This document shows positions 23,328-32,290 of a stretch of 64,000 nucleotides of DNA, piece after piece. The first letter of the stretch is position 1. Every line of letters starts with the position of its first letter. The DNA lies in contig NZ_CP079925.1 in the NCBI RefSeq assembly GCF_019355935.1, positions 2,170,001-2,234,000 of the forward strand, read 5' to 3'. The position numbers and the translations under genes are program-made. The notes under the pieces are model-generated. The model did no database searches, had not been told where the DNA came from, and saw nothing but the letters and a program-made list of their open reading frames with translations. This DNA is from Comamonas sp. Y33R10-2. Its GTDB lineage: Bacteria; Pseudomonadota; Gammaproteobacteria; Burkholderiales; Burkholderiaceae_C.

Positions 23328-23798
23328 TCAGACATGACGCTTAACCCCACTGCCACCCTGCAACCCCGTCGGCAAAGGCTCATCGGCCTGAGCGTGCAAG
23401 GCCACGATGATGTGGCAATAGCTGTCCGAGCCATCGCACTGGCCGCGCAGGCGTTCTAGCTCGCGCTCCAGCGCTTGCAACTCAGCCAGTCGCTCACGCA
23501 CATGGCTGAGATGGGTATTGAGCGTCTCCCGCGCCGCGACGCAATCGTCCTTGCGCGCACCATCCAGCGCCAGCAGAGTACGCACTTCACCCAGCGACAT
23601 ATCCATTGCCCGGCACAGGCGGATGAAGCGCAGGCGGTGCACATCGCCATCGGTATATAGGCGGTACTGGTTGTCTTCACGCACTCCGGGCGACAGCAAC
23701 AGCTCTTTTTCGTAATAACGAATATTGGCCGCCGCTATGCCCGAGCGCTTGGCCGCCTCACCAATACGCCAGCGCGGAATGTCGCAAGAATTGATCAT
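23328..23798 (-). CDS. cadR: MerR-family metal regulator, CadR/ZntR/PbrR type
   Basis: From ATG 23798 the protein has 156 residues: MerR HTH (WRIGEAAKRSGIAAANIRYYEK), dimerisation helix, and three metal-binding Cys in the CadR/PbrR pattern (KDDC, GQC, SYC). It twists the DNA of an over-long promoter to switch on the divergent P-type ATPase gene when Cd, Zn or Pb is bound. Start choice is set by the MerR family N-terminus; the in-frame upstream reading overlaps the ATPase promoter and is not coding. The intergenic operator is described separately. Confidence 0.92.
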   Translation of the reverse strand: MINSCDIPRWRIGEAAKRSGIAAANIRYYEKELLLSPGVREDNQYRLYTDGDVHRLRFIRLCRAMDMSLGEVRTLLALDGARKDDCVAARETLNTHLSHVRERLAELQALERELERLRGQCDGSDSYCHIIVALHAQADEPLPTGLQGGSGVKRHV

Positions 23799-23803
23799 GC
23801 TGC

Positions 23804-23836
23804 TTGACCTTGAAGTGACTTCATTGTTTTTAATAG
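23804..23836 (+). promoter_or_regulatory. MerR-type promoter/operator of the metal ATPase gene
   Basis: TTGACC at 23804-23809 is a -35 box; TTTAAT/TTAATA at 23828-23834 is the likely -10. The spacer is 18-19 bp and contains the near-palindrome TGAAGTGACTTCA, the hallmark of MerR sites. The ATPase ATG follows at 23841, so the transcript may start at or next to the start codon. Confidence 0.8.
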
Positions 23837-23840
23837 TGCC

Positions 23841-26006
23841 ATGAAGCCTCAAAGCCTGCCCACCCACCACCATGACGAGCATGACCACGGTCACAATCAT
23901 GAACATGCCGCTTCCAAATCAATAGCATCCACTCAAGACTCAGCCTGCGGCACCGGCTGCTGCGCCCCGTTTTCGATCAGCGAGCCGGGCAAAAGTCATG
24001 TGCACGATGGCCACGATGGCCACGATGGCCACGATGGCCACGATGGCCACGATGGCCACGATCACGGTGATCAGCATGACGGTCATGATCACGGCGTACT
24101 GCCCGGCTGGCCACGCATTTACGCGGCACTAGCAGCGGCCTTGGCGGCAGAAGCCTGTCACTGGTTTGGCGGCGGCAATGACAGCTCCAGCGCGCTGCAA
24201 TATCTGGGCATGGGCTTGGCGGTGGCCGCCATCGCACTGGCAGGTCTGGGCGTGTACAAGGCCGGCATCAAAGATCTGCTGCGCCTCAAACTCGGCATTC
24301 ATGCCCTGATGGCCGTGGCAGTGACTGGCGCTTTCATCATTGGCCAGTGGCCCGAAGCGGCCATGGTCATGGCTTTGTACGCCGCCGCCGAGCGCATTGA
24401 AGACCAAACCATGGACAAGGCCAGAGCCGCTATTCGCAGCCTGTTGCAGCTGGCGCCCGAGACCGCCGACGTGCTGCAAGCCGGCGGCGGCGTGCAGCGC
24501 ATGGCTGCCAAAGATGTGCCGCTGGGCGCAGTGCTGCGTGTGGCGCCCGGCGCACGCCTGCCCTTAGATGGTGAAGTCAGCGCCGGTGAAAGCTCGGTCA
24601 ATCAAGCCCCTATTACCGGCGAGAGCGCTTTGGCCCACAAAGGCCCGGGCGACAGCGTGTACGCAGGCTCCATCAACCAAGATGGAGAGCTGCAAGTGCG
24701 CGTGACCGCCCCGGCTTCTGACAGCCTGATTGCCCGCATTGTTCATGCCGTAGAGCAGGCCCAGTCGAGTAAGGCCCCCACCCAGCGCTTTGTGGATAGG
24801 TTTGCCGAAATCTACACCCCCATCGTGCTGGTGCTGGCCATTGCACTGGGCTTTCTCGCCCCTTGGCTGCTGGACTGGACTTGGCAGCAAGCCGCCTACC
24901 AAGCGCTGGCCCTGCTAGTCATCGCCTGCCCTTGCGCGCTGGTGCTGTCAACGCCCGTCACCGTGGTCAGCGCCCTCACCGCTGCGGCCAAGCGCGGCAT
25001 TTTGATCAAGGGCGGCAGCGCGCTAGAGTCCGCCCGCAAGCTCAAGGCCATTGCACTGGACAAGACCGGCACGCTCACGACGGGCTCGCCCAAGTTAGTT
25101 CATTGGCAGACGTGGGGCTTGAATGCGGACGAGCCCATCGCCGAGCACGCCTATGCGCTGGCATCGCGCTCAGACCATCCTGTCTCCCGTGCTATCTCTC
25201 AAGGTTTAGCTCAGGGTTTAGAAGCACAAATAAGCAAACGCTTTTCACAAGCCCAGCAACTCCAAGCCCTACCCGGGCGCGGCGTGCAAGCCCAGATAGA
25301 CGGTCAAACCTGGACGCTGGCCAATCTGCGCTGGGTAGGCGAGCAAGGCTGGAACAGCCCCGAGCTGCAAGCCGCACTAGAAAAACACGAGCAGCAAGGC
25401 CGTACCGTCACCCTGCTGGCCAATACACAAGGCGTGCAAGCCCTGTTTGCCGTGGCCGACCCGCTGCGCGCTCAAGCCAAAGAGGCGGTACAGCAATTGA
25501 AGGCGCTGGGCGTAACGCCCATTGTGCTGAGCGGCGACAACAGCGCCACCGTGCGCACCATGGCCGCCGAAGCCGGCATTGACGATGCACGCGGCAATAT
25601 GCTGCCCGAGGACAAACTCAAAACTCTCAGCGAGTTGCAGCGCAGCATAGGCCCAACAGCCATGACGGGAGACGGCATCAACGACGCCCCGGCTCTCGCT
25701 CAAGCCGATATCGGCTTTGCCATGGGCGGCATGCACGCCACGGACATGGCCATGGAAACGGCAGATGTGGTGCTGATGAATGACGACCTGCGCCGCATCC
25801 CGGAGGTGGTCGATCTTTCGCAACGCGCGCACAACGTGCTGTGGCAGAACATCGGCTTGGCCTTGGGTATCAAGCTGGCCTTTTTTATTCTGGCCATCAG
25901 CGGCAACGCCAGCATGTGGCTGGCCGTGCTGGCCGACATGGGCGTGAGCCTGCTGGTCGTGGCCAATGGCTTGCGACTGCGCCACTGGAAGAAAGGCGTG
26001 GCTTAA
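23841..26006 (+). CDS. cadA: Cd/Zn/Pb-translocating P1B-type ATPase
   Basis: The 721-residue protein exports soft divalent metals from the cytoplasm. The N-terminus is His-rich (HHHDEHDHGHNHEH, then an HDG repeat array) and has CGTGCC, in place of a full HMA domain. The core shows TGES, the CPC metal site in VIACPCALVLS, DKTGTLTTG (phosphorylated Asp), the HP motif SDHPVS, and GDGINDAPAL. It is divergent from the CadR-type regulator. The ATG at 23841 lies so near the -10 box that translation may be leaderless; no other start upstream of the conserved core is apparent. Confidence 0.95.
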   Translation: MKPQSLPTHHHDEHDHGHNHEHAASKSIASTQDSACGTGCCAPFSISEPGKSHVHDGHDGHDGHDGHDGHDGHDHGDQHDGHDHGVLPGWPRIYAALAAALAAEACHWFGGGNDSSSALQYLGMGLAVAAIALAGLGVYKAGIKDLLRLKLGIHALMAVAVTGAFIIGQWPEAAMVMALYAAAERIEDQTMDKARAAIRSLLQLAPETADVLQAGGGVQRMAAKDVPLGAVLRVAPGARLPLDGEVSAGESSVNQAPITGESALAHKGPGDSVYAGSINQDGELQVRVTAPASDSLIARIVHAVEQAQSSKAPTQRFVDRFAEIYTPIVLVLAIALGFLAPWLLDWTWQQAAYQALALLVIACPCALVLSTPVTVVSALTAAAKRGILIKGGSALESARKLKAIALDKTGTLTTGSPKLVHWQTWGLNADEPIAEHAYALASRSDHPVSRAISQGLAQGLEAQISKRFSQAQQLQALPGRGVQAQIDGQTWTLANLRWVGEQGWNSPELQAALEKHEQQGRTVTLLANTQGVQALFAVADPLRAQAKEAVQQLKALGVTPIVLSGDNSATVRTMAAEAGIDDARGNMLPEDKLKTLSELQRSIGPTAMTGDGINDAPALAQADIGFAMGGMHATDMAMETADVVLMNDDLRRIPEVVDLSQRAHNVLWQNIGLALGIKLAFFILAISGNASMWLAVLADMGVSLLVVANGLRLRHWKKGVA
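24006..24059 (+). repeat. in-frame tandem repeat, six units of GATGGCCAC
   Basis: Six perfect 9-bp units encode Asp-Gly-His repeats in the metal-binding N-terminus of the P-type ATPase. Perfect copies in frame could gain or lose units by slippage without breaking the gene. Confidence 0.95.
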
Positions 26007-26140
26007 GCAGCCACTAATAACAAAACAAGCCGCTGGCGTTAGATTAACAAGGATGAGTAGCTATCATTTTTAAAGCCAATTGAGAGCGGCTCTTAACCTA
26101 GCTGGGGAACTAAAACCCGCCCATCGTTATCATTCAAGCC

Positions 26141-26647
26141 ATGCGTCGTTTTCTCTCCCTGTTCATGGTTTTGCTGCTAGCCCTGCGTGGCTTGGCAGGC
26201 GACGCCATGGCCATGGAGCAAAGCAGCGCACCGGCCCATCACATGACGCAAGAGCAGAGCGGTGTGCAGAGCCACAAGCCAAGCCACAGTCATGCTCAAA
26301 CGGTGGACGAGATGGCGGCCATGGCGCAACACCTGCATCACGACATGGGCTCACACCATGAGGCGGCGCTTAATACAGCCATCACTTCAGCCGCCATTTC
26401 AGTCGCCGCTTCAGTCTCCGCTTGTAATACCGACACCCCCAACAGCGCCAGCAATCCCAACAATGACTGCCACCAGCATGAAAGTCATTGCACGGCCTGC
26501 GGCATCTGCCACTCCACACTGGCAACGCCAGAGCTACTGCAACAGCAAGTCAGCACTGAGCCAGCGCTGCCGCTTATTCACGGCGCAGCGCGCTTTGCCA
26601 GCGCTGGCACTTTTGAGCTGATCAAACCACCGATTTCTGCCCTCTGA
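26141..26647 (+). CDS. His-rich periplasmic protein, DUF2946-like
   Basis: The 168-residue protein has a signal peptide (MRRFLSLFMVLLLALRGLAG) and is rich in His and Met (HHM, HSHAQ, AQHLHHDMGSHHE). A Cys/His cluster (DCHQHESHCTACGICH) sits near residues 109-128, as in DUF2946-type proteins of metal loci. It may bind copper or another metal in the periplasm. The gene lies between the Cd/Zn ATPase and the copper cluster, on the same strand. Confidence 0.7.
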   Translation: MRRFLSLFMVLLLALRGLAGDAMAMEQSSAPAHHMTQEQSGVQSHKPSHSHAQTVDEMAAMAQHLHHDMGSHHEAALNTAITSAAISVAASVSACNTDTPNSASNPNNDCHQHESHCTACGICHSTLATPELLQQQVSTEPALPLIHGAARFASAGTFELIKPPISAL

Positions 26648-26666
26648 CGCCCTAGGTGCGTCCGCA

Positions 26667-26720
26667 TTTTTGATAGCACTACCTCTTTGTTTTATCTGGA
26701 CTTGAGCCCTTTATTCATAT
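26667..26720. repeat. short intergenic repeat, TTTTTGATAGC type
   Basis: TTTTTGATAGCACTACCTCTT with a TTGAGCCCTTTATT end resembles the repeats described elsewhere in the window. It lies between the His-rich protein and the copper operon. Confidence 0.4.
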
Positions 26721-26773
26721 GAATCGCTCAATCCTGCGGAGCTTCTCTTGGTTTTAGACGACAGGAATTTTCT

Positions 26774-27109
26774 ATGCGCCAAGCGCATCCTTTTTCTTTC
26801 AAAGCCGCGGCGCTGCTCATCGCCACGGCTAGCTCGCTGGCCTTGGCCCAAGCCCCAAAACCCGCTGTGCCAACTGCCGCAGAGCACAGTGTTTTCAACC
26901 CCGCAGCACCCACGCTGCCACTGCAGCACCAGCCGCTGGCCAGCAGTGGTGCCATCGTCGAGCAAGCTGGCGACTGGAAAGCCGCTAATTCAGCAGTGGC
27001 TGCCTTTGCACGCGGCCATGCCGATGTGATCGAGTGGGAAAAAGCCCAGAGCGCAGCCAACGGCAAGACCCCATCAGCGCATCCACACCCGCAGAGGGAT
27101 AAGCCATGA
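26774..27109 (+). CDS. small periplasmic protein of the copper operon
   Basis: A 111-residue protein with a signal peptide (AALLIATASSLALAQ cleavage region) and a mature part rich in Ala, Pro and His. AGGA precedes the ATG. The stop overlaps the TolC-like gene by 4 nt (ATGA, 27106-27109), so the two are coupled. The family is unknown to me; similar small proteins often precede TolC and copper oxidase genes in this bacterial group. It may be a metal-binding or assembly helper. Confidence 0.7.
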   Translation: MRQAHPFSFKAAALLIATASSLALAQAPKPAVPTAAEHSVFNPAAPTLPLQHQPLASSGAIVEQAGDWKAANSAVAAFARGHADVIEWEKAQSAANGKTPSAHPHPQRDKP

Positions 27110-28562
27110 AGCGCTGCGCTCTCAAAGTCACGCCCTTGCTGGCAGCTTGGGTGCTGGCCGGCTGCGCCAGCATCTCGCCAGACGGCTTGCGCAGCAAGGT
27201 GAGCGAGCACACCGCAGCTCGCCTGCCAGCTGGCGCACAACTACCTTCACCCAACGACGCCCAAGCCCAGCAAGGGGCTCAAAACGTGCAAGTGCAGATT
27301 GCCGACTGGCTCAAGGCTGATGTCGATGCCGATACCGCCGTACGCATTGCCTTGCTCAACAACCCCGGGCTGCAAGCCCAGCTGGCGCAGTTGGGCATAC
27401 AAGACGCACAGCGCGTGCAGGCGCTGACCCTGCCCAACCCCAGCTTTACCTTTGGCCGTTTTCGCAATGGCGATGAACGCGAAATTGAGCGCCAGCTCAG
27501 CTTTGGGCTCATCAACCTCATCACCTTGCCTTGGCGCAGCCGCTGGCAAGGCTGGCAGATGGAGCAAGCCACGCTAAGCGCTGCCCAGCAAGTGCTGCTG
27601 CTGGCCGCAGACACGCGCCGCGCTTGGCTGCGCGCCGTGGCCGCCGAGCAAGCCCTGGCTGCCAACGAGCGCATGCACGACGCGGCCGCACTGGGCGGTG
27701 AATTAGCCCGGCGCATGGCACAGGTAGGCAACTTCAGCAAGATGGACCAAGCCAAGGAGCTAACCCAGCAGCAACAAGCCGCAGCCCAACTGGCCCGCGC
27801 CCGCCTCAATGCCCAGCTAGAGCGCGAGCAGCTGGCGCGGCGCATGGGCCTGTGGGGGCAGCAACTGGCGTTCAAACTGCCTCATCAACTGCCAGCCCTG
27901 CCCAAAGCGGCAGCGCTGCGCAGTGGTGATGACGCCGAAGCCACCGCTTTGCAAGAGCGACTCGATTTAGGTGCGTTGCGCCGTGATTTGGATGTGAGCG
28001 CAGGGCGCCAAGGCTGGGCCACGATTGGCAGCATTTTGGCAATGTGGGAGCGAGCTACAGCAACAACACCCGCACCGAAAGAGCGACGGGCCACAGCGAT
28101 AAAACACAGGGCTGGGAGTTTGACGTGCCCCTGCCTCTGTTTGACTGGGGCTTTGCCGCACGCGGCATGGCGCGCAATCAAGTGCTGCGCAGCGCTGCCT
28201 TGCTGCGCGAAAACGCCATTCGCGCCCGCAGCGAGGCCCGCAGCCATTGGCTGGCCTACCGCACGGCTTTTGATCTGGCCCAGCAGCAGCAATTCGAGGT
28301 GCTGCCTCTGGCTCAGCTGATGCAAGAAGAAACCGTGTACCGCTACAACGGCATGTTCATGAGTGTGTGGCAGTTGCTGGCGCAGGCCCGCAGCACCACG
28401 CAGGCCGTGGTTACCACGACTGAGGCGCAGCGCGACTTTTGGCTGGCAGAGACTGATTTGCAGTTGGCGCTCTATGGGACATCGCCGGGGACATCGCAAT
28501 CTATAGCGCCCATCACAGCGCCCTCTACAGCCCCCAGCACTACACCCAATGCAGGCCACTGA
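27106..28562 (+). pseudogene. TolC-family outer-membrane efflux protein, broken by a one-base frameshift
   Basis: The frame from ATG 27106 encodes a lipoprotein-like signal (WVLAGCASIS) and TolC helices up to GWATIGSIL near 28037, then runs out of sense and stops at 28320. From 28044 another frame continues with VGASYSNNTRTER, PLPLFDWGFAARG and the normal TolC end at 28562. Adding one G at GG 28038-28039 would read GSILGNVGASYSNN and restore about 485 residues. The site is not a good programmed-slip sequence, so mutation or sequencing error is likely. Whole, it would be the outer-membrane duct of a metal efflux system. The multicopper oxidase gene starts 2 nt after its stop. Confidence 0.8.
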
Positions 28563-28563
28563 T

Positions 28564-29949
28564 ATGCAACGCCGATCTTTCTTCACCAGCGCAGCCGCTG
28601 CAGTCGCCGCATCGTCCGTCAGCCGCGTCGCCATGGCTGCTTTGCCCGAGCCCGTCATGCAAAGCAGTGCCGATACCGCTGCGCCTTTGACGCCGCCCAA
28701 CGGTCGCCCCTACCAGCCCATCGTCACGCTCAACGGCTGGAGCACGCCTTGGCGCATGAACGCGGGCATCAAAGAATTTCATTTGGTCGCCGAGCCCGTG
28801 GTGCGCGAAGTCGCGCCCGGATTTTTCGTCAACATGTGGGGCTACAACGGCCAGTCTCCCGGCCCGACCATCGAGGTGGTGCAAGGCGACAAGGTGCGTA
28901 TCTTCGTGACCAACCGCTTGCCGGAAAACACCACCGTGCACTGGCATGGCCAGCGCCTGCCCAATGGCATGGATGGCGTGGGCGGGCTCAACCAGCCGCA
29001 TATCCCGCCCGGCAAAACCTTTGTCTATGAGTTCGAAGCGCGCCGCCCCGGCACCTTTATGTACCACCCACATTCGGACGAAATGGTGCAAATGGCCATG
29101 GGCATGATGGGTTTGTGGATCACCCACCCCAAGGGCTCGCACCCACTGATCGACACCGTGCAGCGCGACTACGCCTTGCTGCTGAGCGCCTATGCGGTAG
29201 AGCCCGGCACCATGACGCCGCGCATCAACGAGATGACGGACTTCAACATCTGGACCTTCAACAGCCGCGCCTTTCCGGCCATCACGCCGATGGTGGCAAA
29301 GCAAGGTGACAGGGTGCGCATACGCGTTGGCAATTTGACGATGACCAACCACCCCATCCACATTCACGGCCACGAGTTTGAAGTGACCGGCACCGATGGC
29401 GGCCCCGTGCCCAAAACTGCACGCTGGCCTGAGGTGACCACCGATGTGGCTGTTGGGCAAATGCGGCAGCTTGAGTTTATTGCCGACGAGCCCGGCGACT
29501 GGGCTTTTCATTGCCACAAAAGCCACCACACCATGGGCGCCATGGGGCACGATGTGCCCACCATGATTGGCGTGGATCACAAAGGTCTGGTGAGCAAGAT
29601 CCAGAAAATCGTGCCTGACTACATGCTGATGGGCGAGCGCGGCATGGGCGATATGGGCAGCATGCAAATGCCGCTACCCGACAACACCTTCCCCATGATG
29701 ACGGGCAAGGGGCCGTACGGCGCCATTGAGATGGGCGGCATGTTCACCAGCTTGAAGGTGCGCCAAGGTCTGGGCGCAAATGACTACCGTGACCCCGGCT
29801 GGTACACCCAGCCCAAGGGCACGCAAGCCTATGAATGGAAGGGTGCGCCGCTAGATGCCAACGCCCCGCGCAAAGACTTGCCCGGCACCGCACCCGGTGC
29901 AGCCACCGCGCACAAGCCCGGCTCAAAGTCAGCCCATGATCACCACTGA
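28564..29949 (+). CDS. multicopper oxidase (copper tolerance, CopA/CumA-like)
   Basis: From ATG 28564 the protein has 461 residues and a Tat signal (QRRSFFTSAAAAVAASS). The copper ligands are seen in HWHGQ, HPHSDE, HPIHIHGHEFE and HCHKSHHTMGAMGH. Such enzymes oxidise Cu(I) to the less toxic Cu(II) in the periplasm. A Met-rich part (MGERGMGDMGSMQMPL, then MMTGKG) may supply extra copper sites. The gene lies 2 nt after the TolC-like stop. The His-rich C-terminus (SAHDHH) fits metal binding. Confidence 0.93.
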   Translation: MQRRSFFTSAAAAVAASSVSRVAMAALPEPVMQSSADTAAPLTPPNGRPYQPIVTLNGWSTPWRMNAGIKEFHLVAEPVVREVAPGFFVNMWGYNGQSPGPTIEVVQGDKVRIFVTNRLPENTTVHWHGQRLPNGMDGVGGLNQPHIPPGKTFVYEFEARRPGTFMYHPHSDEMVQMAMGMMGLWITHPKGSHPLIDTVQRDYALLLSAYAVEPGTMTPRINEMTDFNIWTFNSRAFPAITPMVAKQGDRVRIRVGNLTMTNHPIHIHGHEFEVTGTDGGPVPKTARWPEVTTDVAVGQMRQLEFIADEPGDWAFHCHKSHHTMGAMGHDVPTMIGVDHKGLVSKIQKIVPDYMLMGERGMGDMGSMQMPLPDNTFPMMTGKGPYGAIEMGGMFTSLKVRQGLGANDYRDPGWYTQPKGTQAYEWKGAPLDANAPRKDLPGTAPGAATAHKPGSKSAHDHH

Positions 29950-29955
29950 TTCATC

Positions 29956-30005
29956 AAAAATCATAGCTACTAGTCCTTTATTGAAAAGGGCTACAGGCAA
30001 ATTTC
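29956..30005. repeat. short intergenic repeat, ATCATAGCTACTAGTCC type
   Basis: TCATAGCTACTAGTCCTTT, an AT loop, AAAAGGGCTACAGGC and AAATTT match the common repeat pattern of Comamonadaceae genomes. It separates the oxidase and DUF411 genes and could form a weak hairpin. Confidence 0.65.
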
Positions 30006-30039
30006 ACTCAAATCCGACTCTTCAATTTCACGCTTGTTG

Positions 30040-30612
30040 ATGAAAGCCAGCCACACCATGCAACACACCCATACAGCCGCCACTGCTGCAACAACCACCA
30101 CGGCCGCCACGGCTACCCGTCGCCACGCACTACGCCTACTTGCCGCCGCCGCCGCCGCCGCCGCCAGCATCAGCGCCTTGCCCGTGAGTTCAGCGCTTGC
30201 CGCTTCGCCCATCAAAACAGCGATGGAAGTCTGGAAAGACCCGAACTGCGGCTGCTGCAAGGACTGGATCGCCATCATAGAAAAAGCGGGCTTCGACATC
30301 AAAGTGCACGACGTAGGCAACGCCGCCGTGCGCGCCAAGCTGGGCCTGCCGCAAAACCTGGGCTCTTGCCACACCGCACTGGTGGGCGGCTATGTCGTCG
30401 AAGGCCATGTGCCCGCCGCCGATGTGCATAAGCTGCTCAAAGAGAAGCCCAAGGCGCTAGGCATCACCGTGCCCGGCATGCCTGTTGGCAGCCCCGGCAT
30501 GGATGGCCCCGACTACGGCGGCCGCAAAGACCCGTTTGATGTATTGCTGGTCACCAAAAACTTCATGGGCAACGGCGTCACCACCCGCGTCTTCACCAGC
30601 TACCGCAGCTAA
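30040..30612 (+). CDS. DUF411-family periplasmic metal-binding protein
   Basis: A 190-residue protein with an Ala/Thr-rich start and twin-Arg (RRHALRLLAAAAAAAAS), suggesting Tat export. The DUF411 core has the copper-binding CGCC motif (DPNCGCCKDW), then GSCHTALVGGY and GHVPAADV. Members occur in copper operons with multicopper oxidases and are thought to bind copper. ATG 30040 was taken; ATG 30058 is possible and neither has a strong ribosome binding site. Confidence 0.9.
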   Translation: MKASHTMQHTHTAATAATTTTAATATRRHALRLLAAAAAAAASISALPVSSALAASPIKTAMEVWKDPNCGCCKDWIAIIEKAGFDIKVHDVGNAAVRAKLGLPQNLGSCHTALVGGYVVEGHVPAADVHKLLKEKPKALGITVPGMPVGSPGMDGPDYGGRKDPFDVLLVTKNFMGNGVTTRVFTSYRS

Positions 30613-30671
30613 AAAACACGCCTAAAAAACACGGCTGAGCCGACCAAACCGGCACCCGAATCTAAAAAACC

Positions 30672-31007
30672 ATGAAAAAACTTCTGCCCATCATCGGCCT
30701 GAGCGCTGCCCTGACTTGCCCGGCGTTTGCCCAGAACCATTCTGATCATTCCACTCACAGCGCCACGCAAAGCAGCGCACAACAAGTCATGACTGCCGGT
30801 GAAATCACCCGCATCGACACCCGCAGCGGCCAACTCACCATCCGTCATGAAGAGATCAAAAACCTGGACATGCCCGCCATGACTATGGTGTTTGTGTTGA
30901 CCGACTCAGCCAAGCCAGCCGATTTCAAAAAGGGTGACAAGGTGCTGTTCCACGCCGAGGAAAAAGAGGGAGTCTTGCTCATCACGCACATTCAGCTAGC
31001 GGTTTAA
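30672..31007 (+). CDS. CusF-like periplasmic copper-binding protein
   Basis: The 111-residue protein has a signal peptide (ALTCPAFAQ cleavage region), a His-rich linker (NHSDHSTHS) and a CusF_Ec-type domain with the key MPAMTMVF stretch that binds Cu(I)/Ag(I) through Met and His. It would pass copper to an efflux system. It is the last gene of the copper cluster; 59 nt separate it from DUF411. Confidence 0.88.
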   Translation: MKKLLPIIGLSAALTCPAFAQNHSDHSTHSATQSSAQQVMTAGEITRIDTRSGQLTIRHEEIKNLDMPAMTMVFVLTDSAKPADFKKGDKVLFHAEEKEGVLLITHIQLAV

Positions 31008-31067
31008 AGTGGTTTGAGGATGGCAAAGGCCGCCGCAGTGCGGCACAGCGCTTAGACTGCGGCCTTC

Positions 31068-32270
31068 ATGTTGACGCTCAAGCAATTTCACTCCCAACTC
31101 GCTGACGGCACACTGGCCAGCGCCCGCCATATCCAGCTCAGCGATTCGCTGACGGAGTTTCCGCAAGCCCTGTATGCGCTGGCCGATTCACTGGAAGTTT
31201 TGGATCTATCGGGCAACCAGCTCACCCAGCTGCCGGGCGACCTTACGCGCTTTAAAAAGCTGCGCATTTTGTTTGCCTCGGGCAACCCATTTACCGAGCT
31301 GCCAGCGGTGCTGGGCCAAATGCCTGCGCTGGAGATGGTTGGCTTTAAAGCCTGCCGCATCGAGCATGTGCCAGCTAATAGCCTGCCGCCACGCCTGCGC
31401 TGGCTGATCTTGACGGACAACCGCCTGCAAACCCTGCCGGACACCCTAGGCCAGTGCCCGCGCTTGCAAAAGCTGATGCTGTCTTGCAACCAGCTGCGCA
31501 GCCTGCCCAGCAGTCTGGCGCAATGCCAAAAACTTGAGCTGCTGCGCATTGCCAGCAACCAGTTTGAACAACTGCCCGAGGTGATTTTTGAGCTACCCGC
31601 ACTGGCATGGCTTGCCATGGCGGGCAACCCAATGACTCAAAAAAGTGAGCTACAAGTGCTTGAATCACCAGCACTTGAGCTTATTTTTTATCAAAATCTG
31701 CAAATTCATGAGCTGCTGGGCCAAGGCGCCAGCGGCCATATTTACCGCGCAAGCCACGGCAATCAGTCACTGGCGCTCAAACTGTTCAAAGCCGCTCACA
31801 CCAGTGATGGCACGCCGCAGTCCGAACTGGCAGCAGGTCTTGCGATTGGCCAGCATCCGCAACTACTCACACCGCTCGCCCAAGTGCTTGGCGCACCCGA
31901 CGGGCAACTGGCCACCGCCCTGCCCTTGCTAGACGCATCAATGCAGCCACTGGCGGGGCCACCCAGTTTTGACAGCTGCACCCGCGATGTTTATGGGGCT
32001 GAGCAGAAATTTTCACCTTTCGCTGCGCAGCGCCTGCTGCAAGCCATGCAAAGCGCCCTCACCCAACTGCACGTGCGCGGCGTGCTGCATGGCGATTTTT
32101 ATGCCCACAACATTCTGTGGAACGCAGCGACGGGCGACGCCATGCTCAGCGACTTTGGGGCCGCCGCCATGACCGAGGCTCTGCCCAAAGCACAAGTGGC
32201 GCAGCTGCAGCAGATTGAACTGCGAGCATTGCGCCACTTGCATCAAGAGATTCAGACCCGGACAGTCTGA
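31068..32270 (+). CDS. leucine-rich repeat protein with C-terminal protein kinase domain
   Basis: A 400-residue fusion. Residues about 30-200 are LRRs (LEVLDLSGNQLTQLP, LRILFASGNPFTELP, and so on). Residues about 215-400 are a Ser/Thr kinase: LGQGASGHIYRA loop, LALKLF with the ATP Lys, HGDFYAHN catalytic loop and DFGAAA for metal. The kinase C-lobe is short. The junction is encoded by a palindromic repeat (31643-31697). No signal peptide, so the target is cytoplasmic and unknown. Confidence 0.88.
   Translation: MLTLKQFHSQLADGTLASARHIQLSDSLTEFPQALYALADSLEVLDLSGNQLTQLPGDLTRFKKLRILFASGNPFTELPAVLGQMPALEMVGFKACRIEHVPANSLPPRLRWLILTDNRLQTLPDTLGQCPRLQKLMLSCNQLRSLPSSLAQCQKLELLRIASNQFEQLPEVIFELPALAWLAMAGNPMTQKSELQVLESPALELIFYQNLQIHELLGQGASGHIYRASHGNQSLALKLFKAAHTSDGTPQSELAAGLAIGQHPQLLTPLAQVLGAPDGQLATALPLLDASMQPLAGPPSFDSCTRDVYGAEQKFSPFAAQRLLQAMQSALTQLHVRGVLHGDFYAHNILWNAATGDAMLSDFGAAAMTEALPKAQVAQLQQIELRALRHLHQEIQTRTV
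31643..31697. repeat. palindromic genomic repeat in the LRR-kinase linker
   Basis: CAAGTGCT and AGCACTTG are perfect inverted arms 9 nt apart, flanked by GAGCTA and a TTATTTTTTATC end. It is translated in frame as part of the linker, and resembles the repeats at 21382 and 29956. Confidence 0.6.
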
Positions 32271-32290
32271 ACCTTGCTTGAATCCACTAT

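Noticed and set aside
24006..24059. Repeat array considered as CRISPR-like
   Set aside because: Units are 9 bp, contiguous, in frame and without spacers; it is coding DNA for a His-rich tail.
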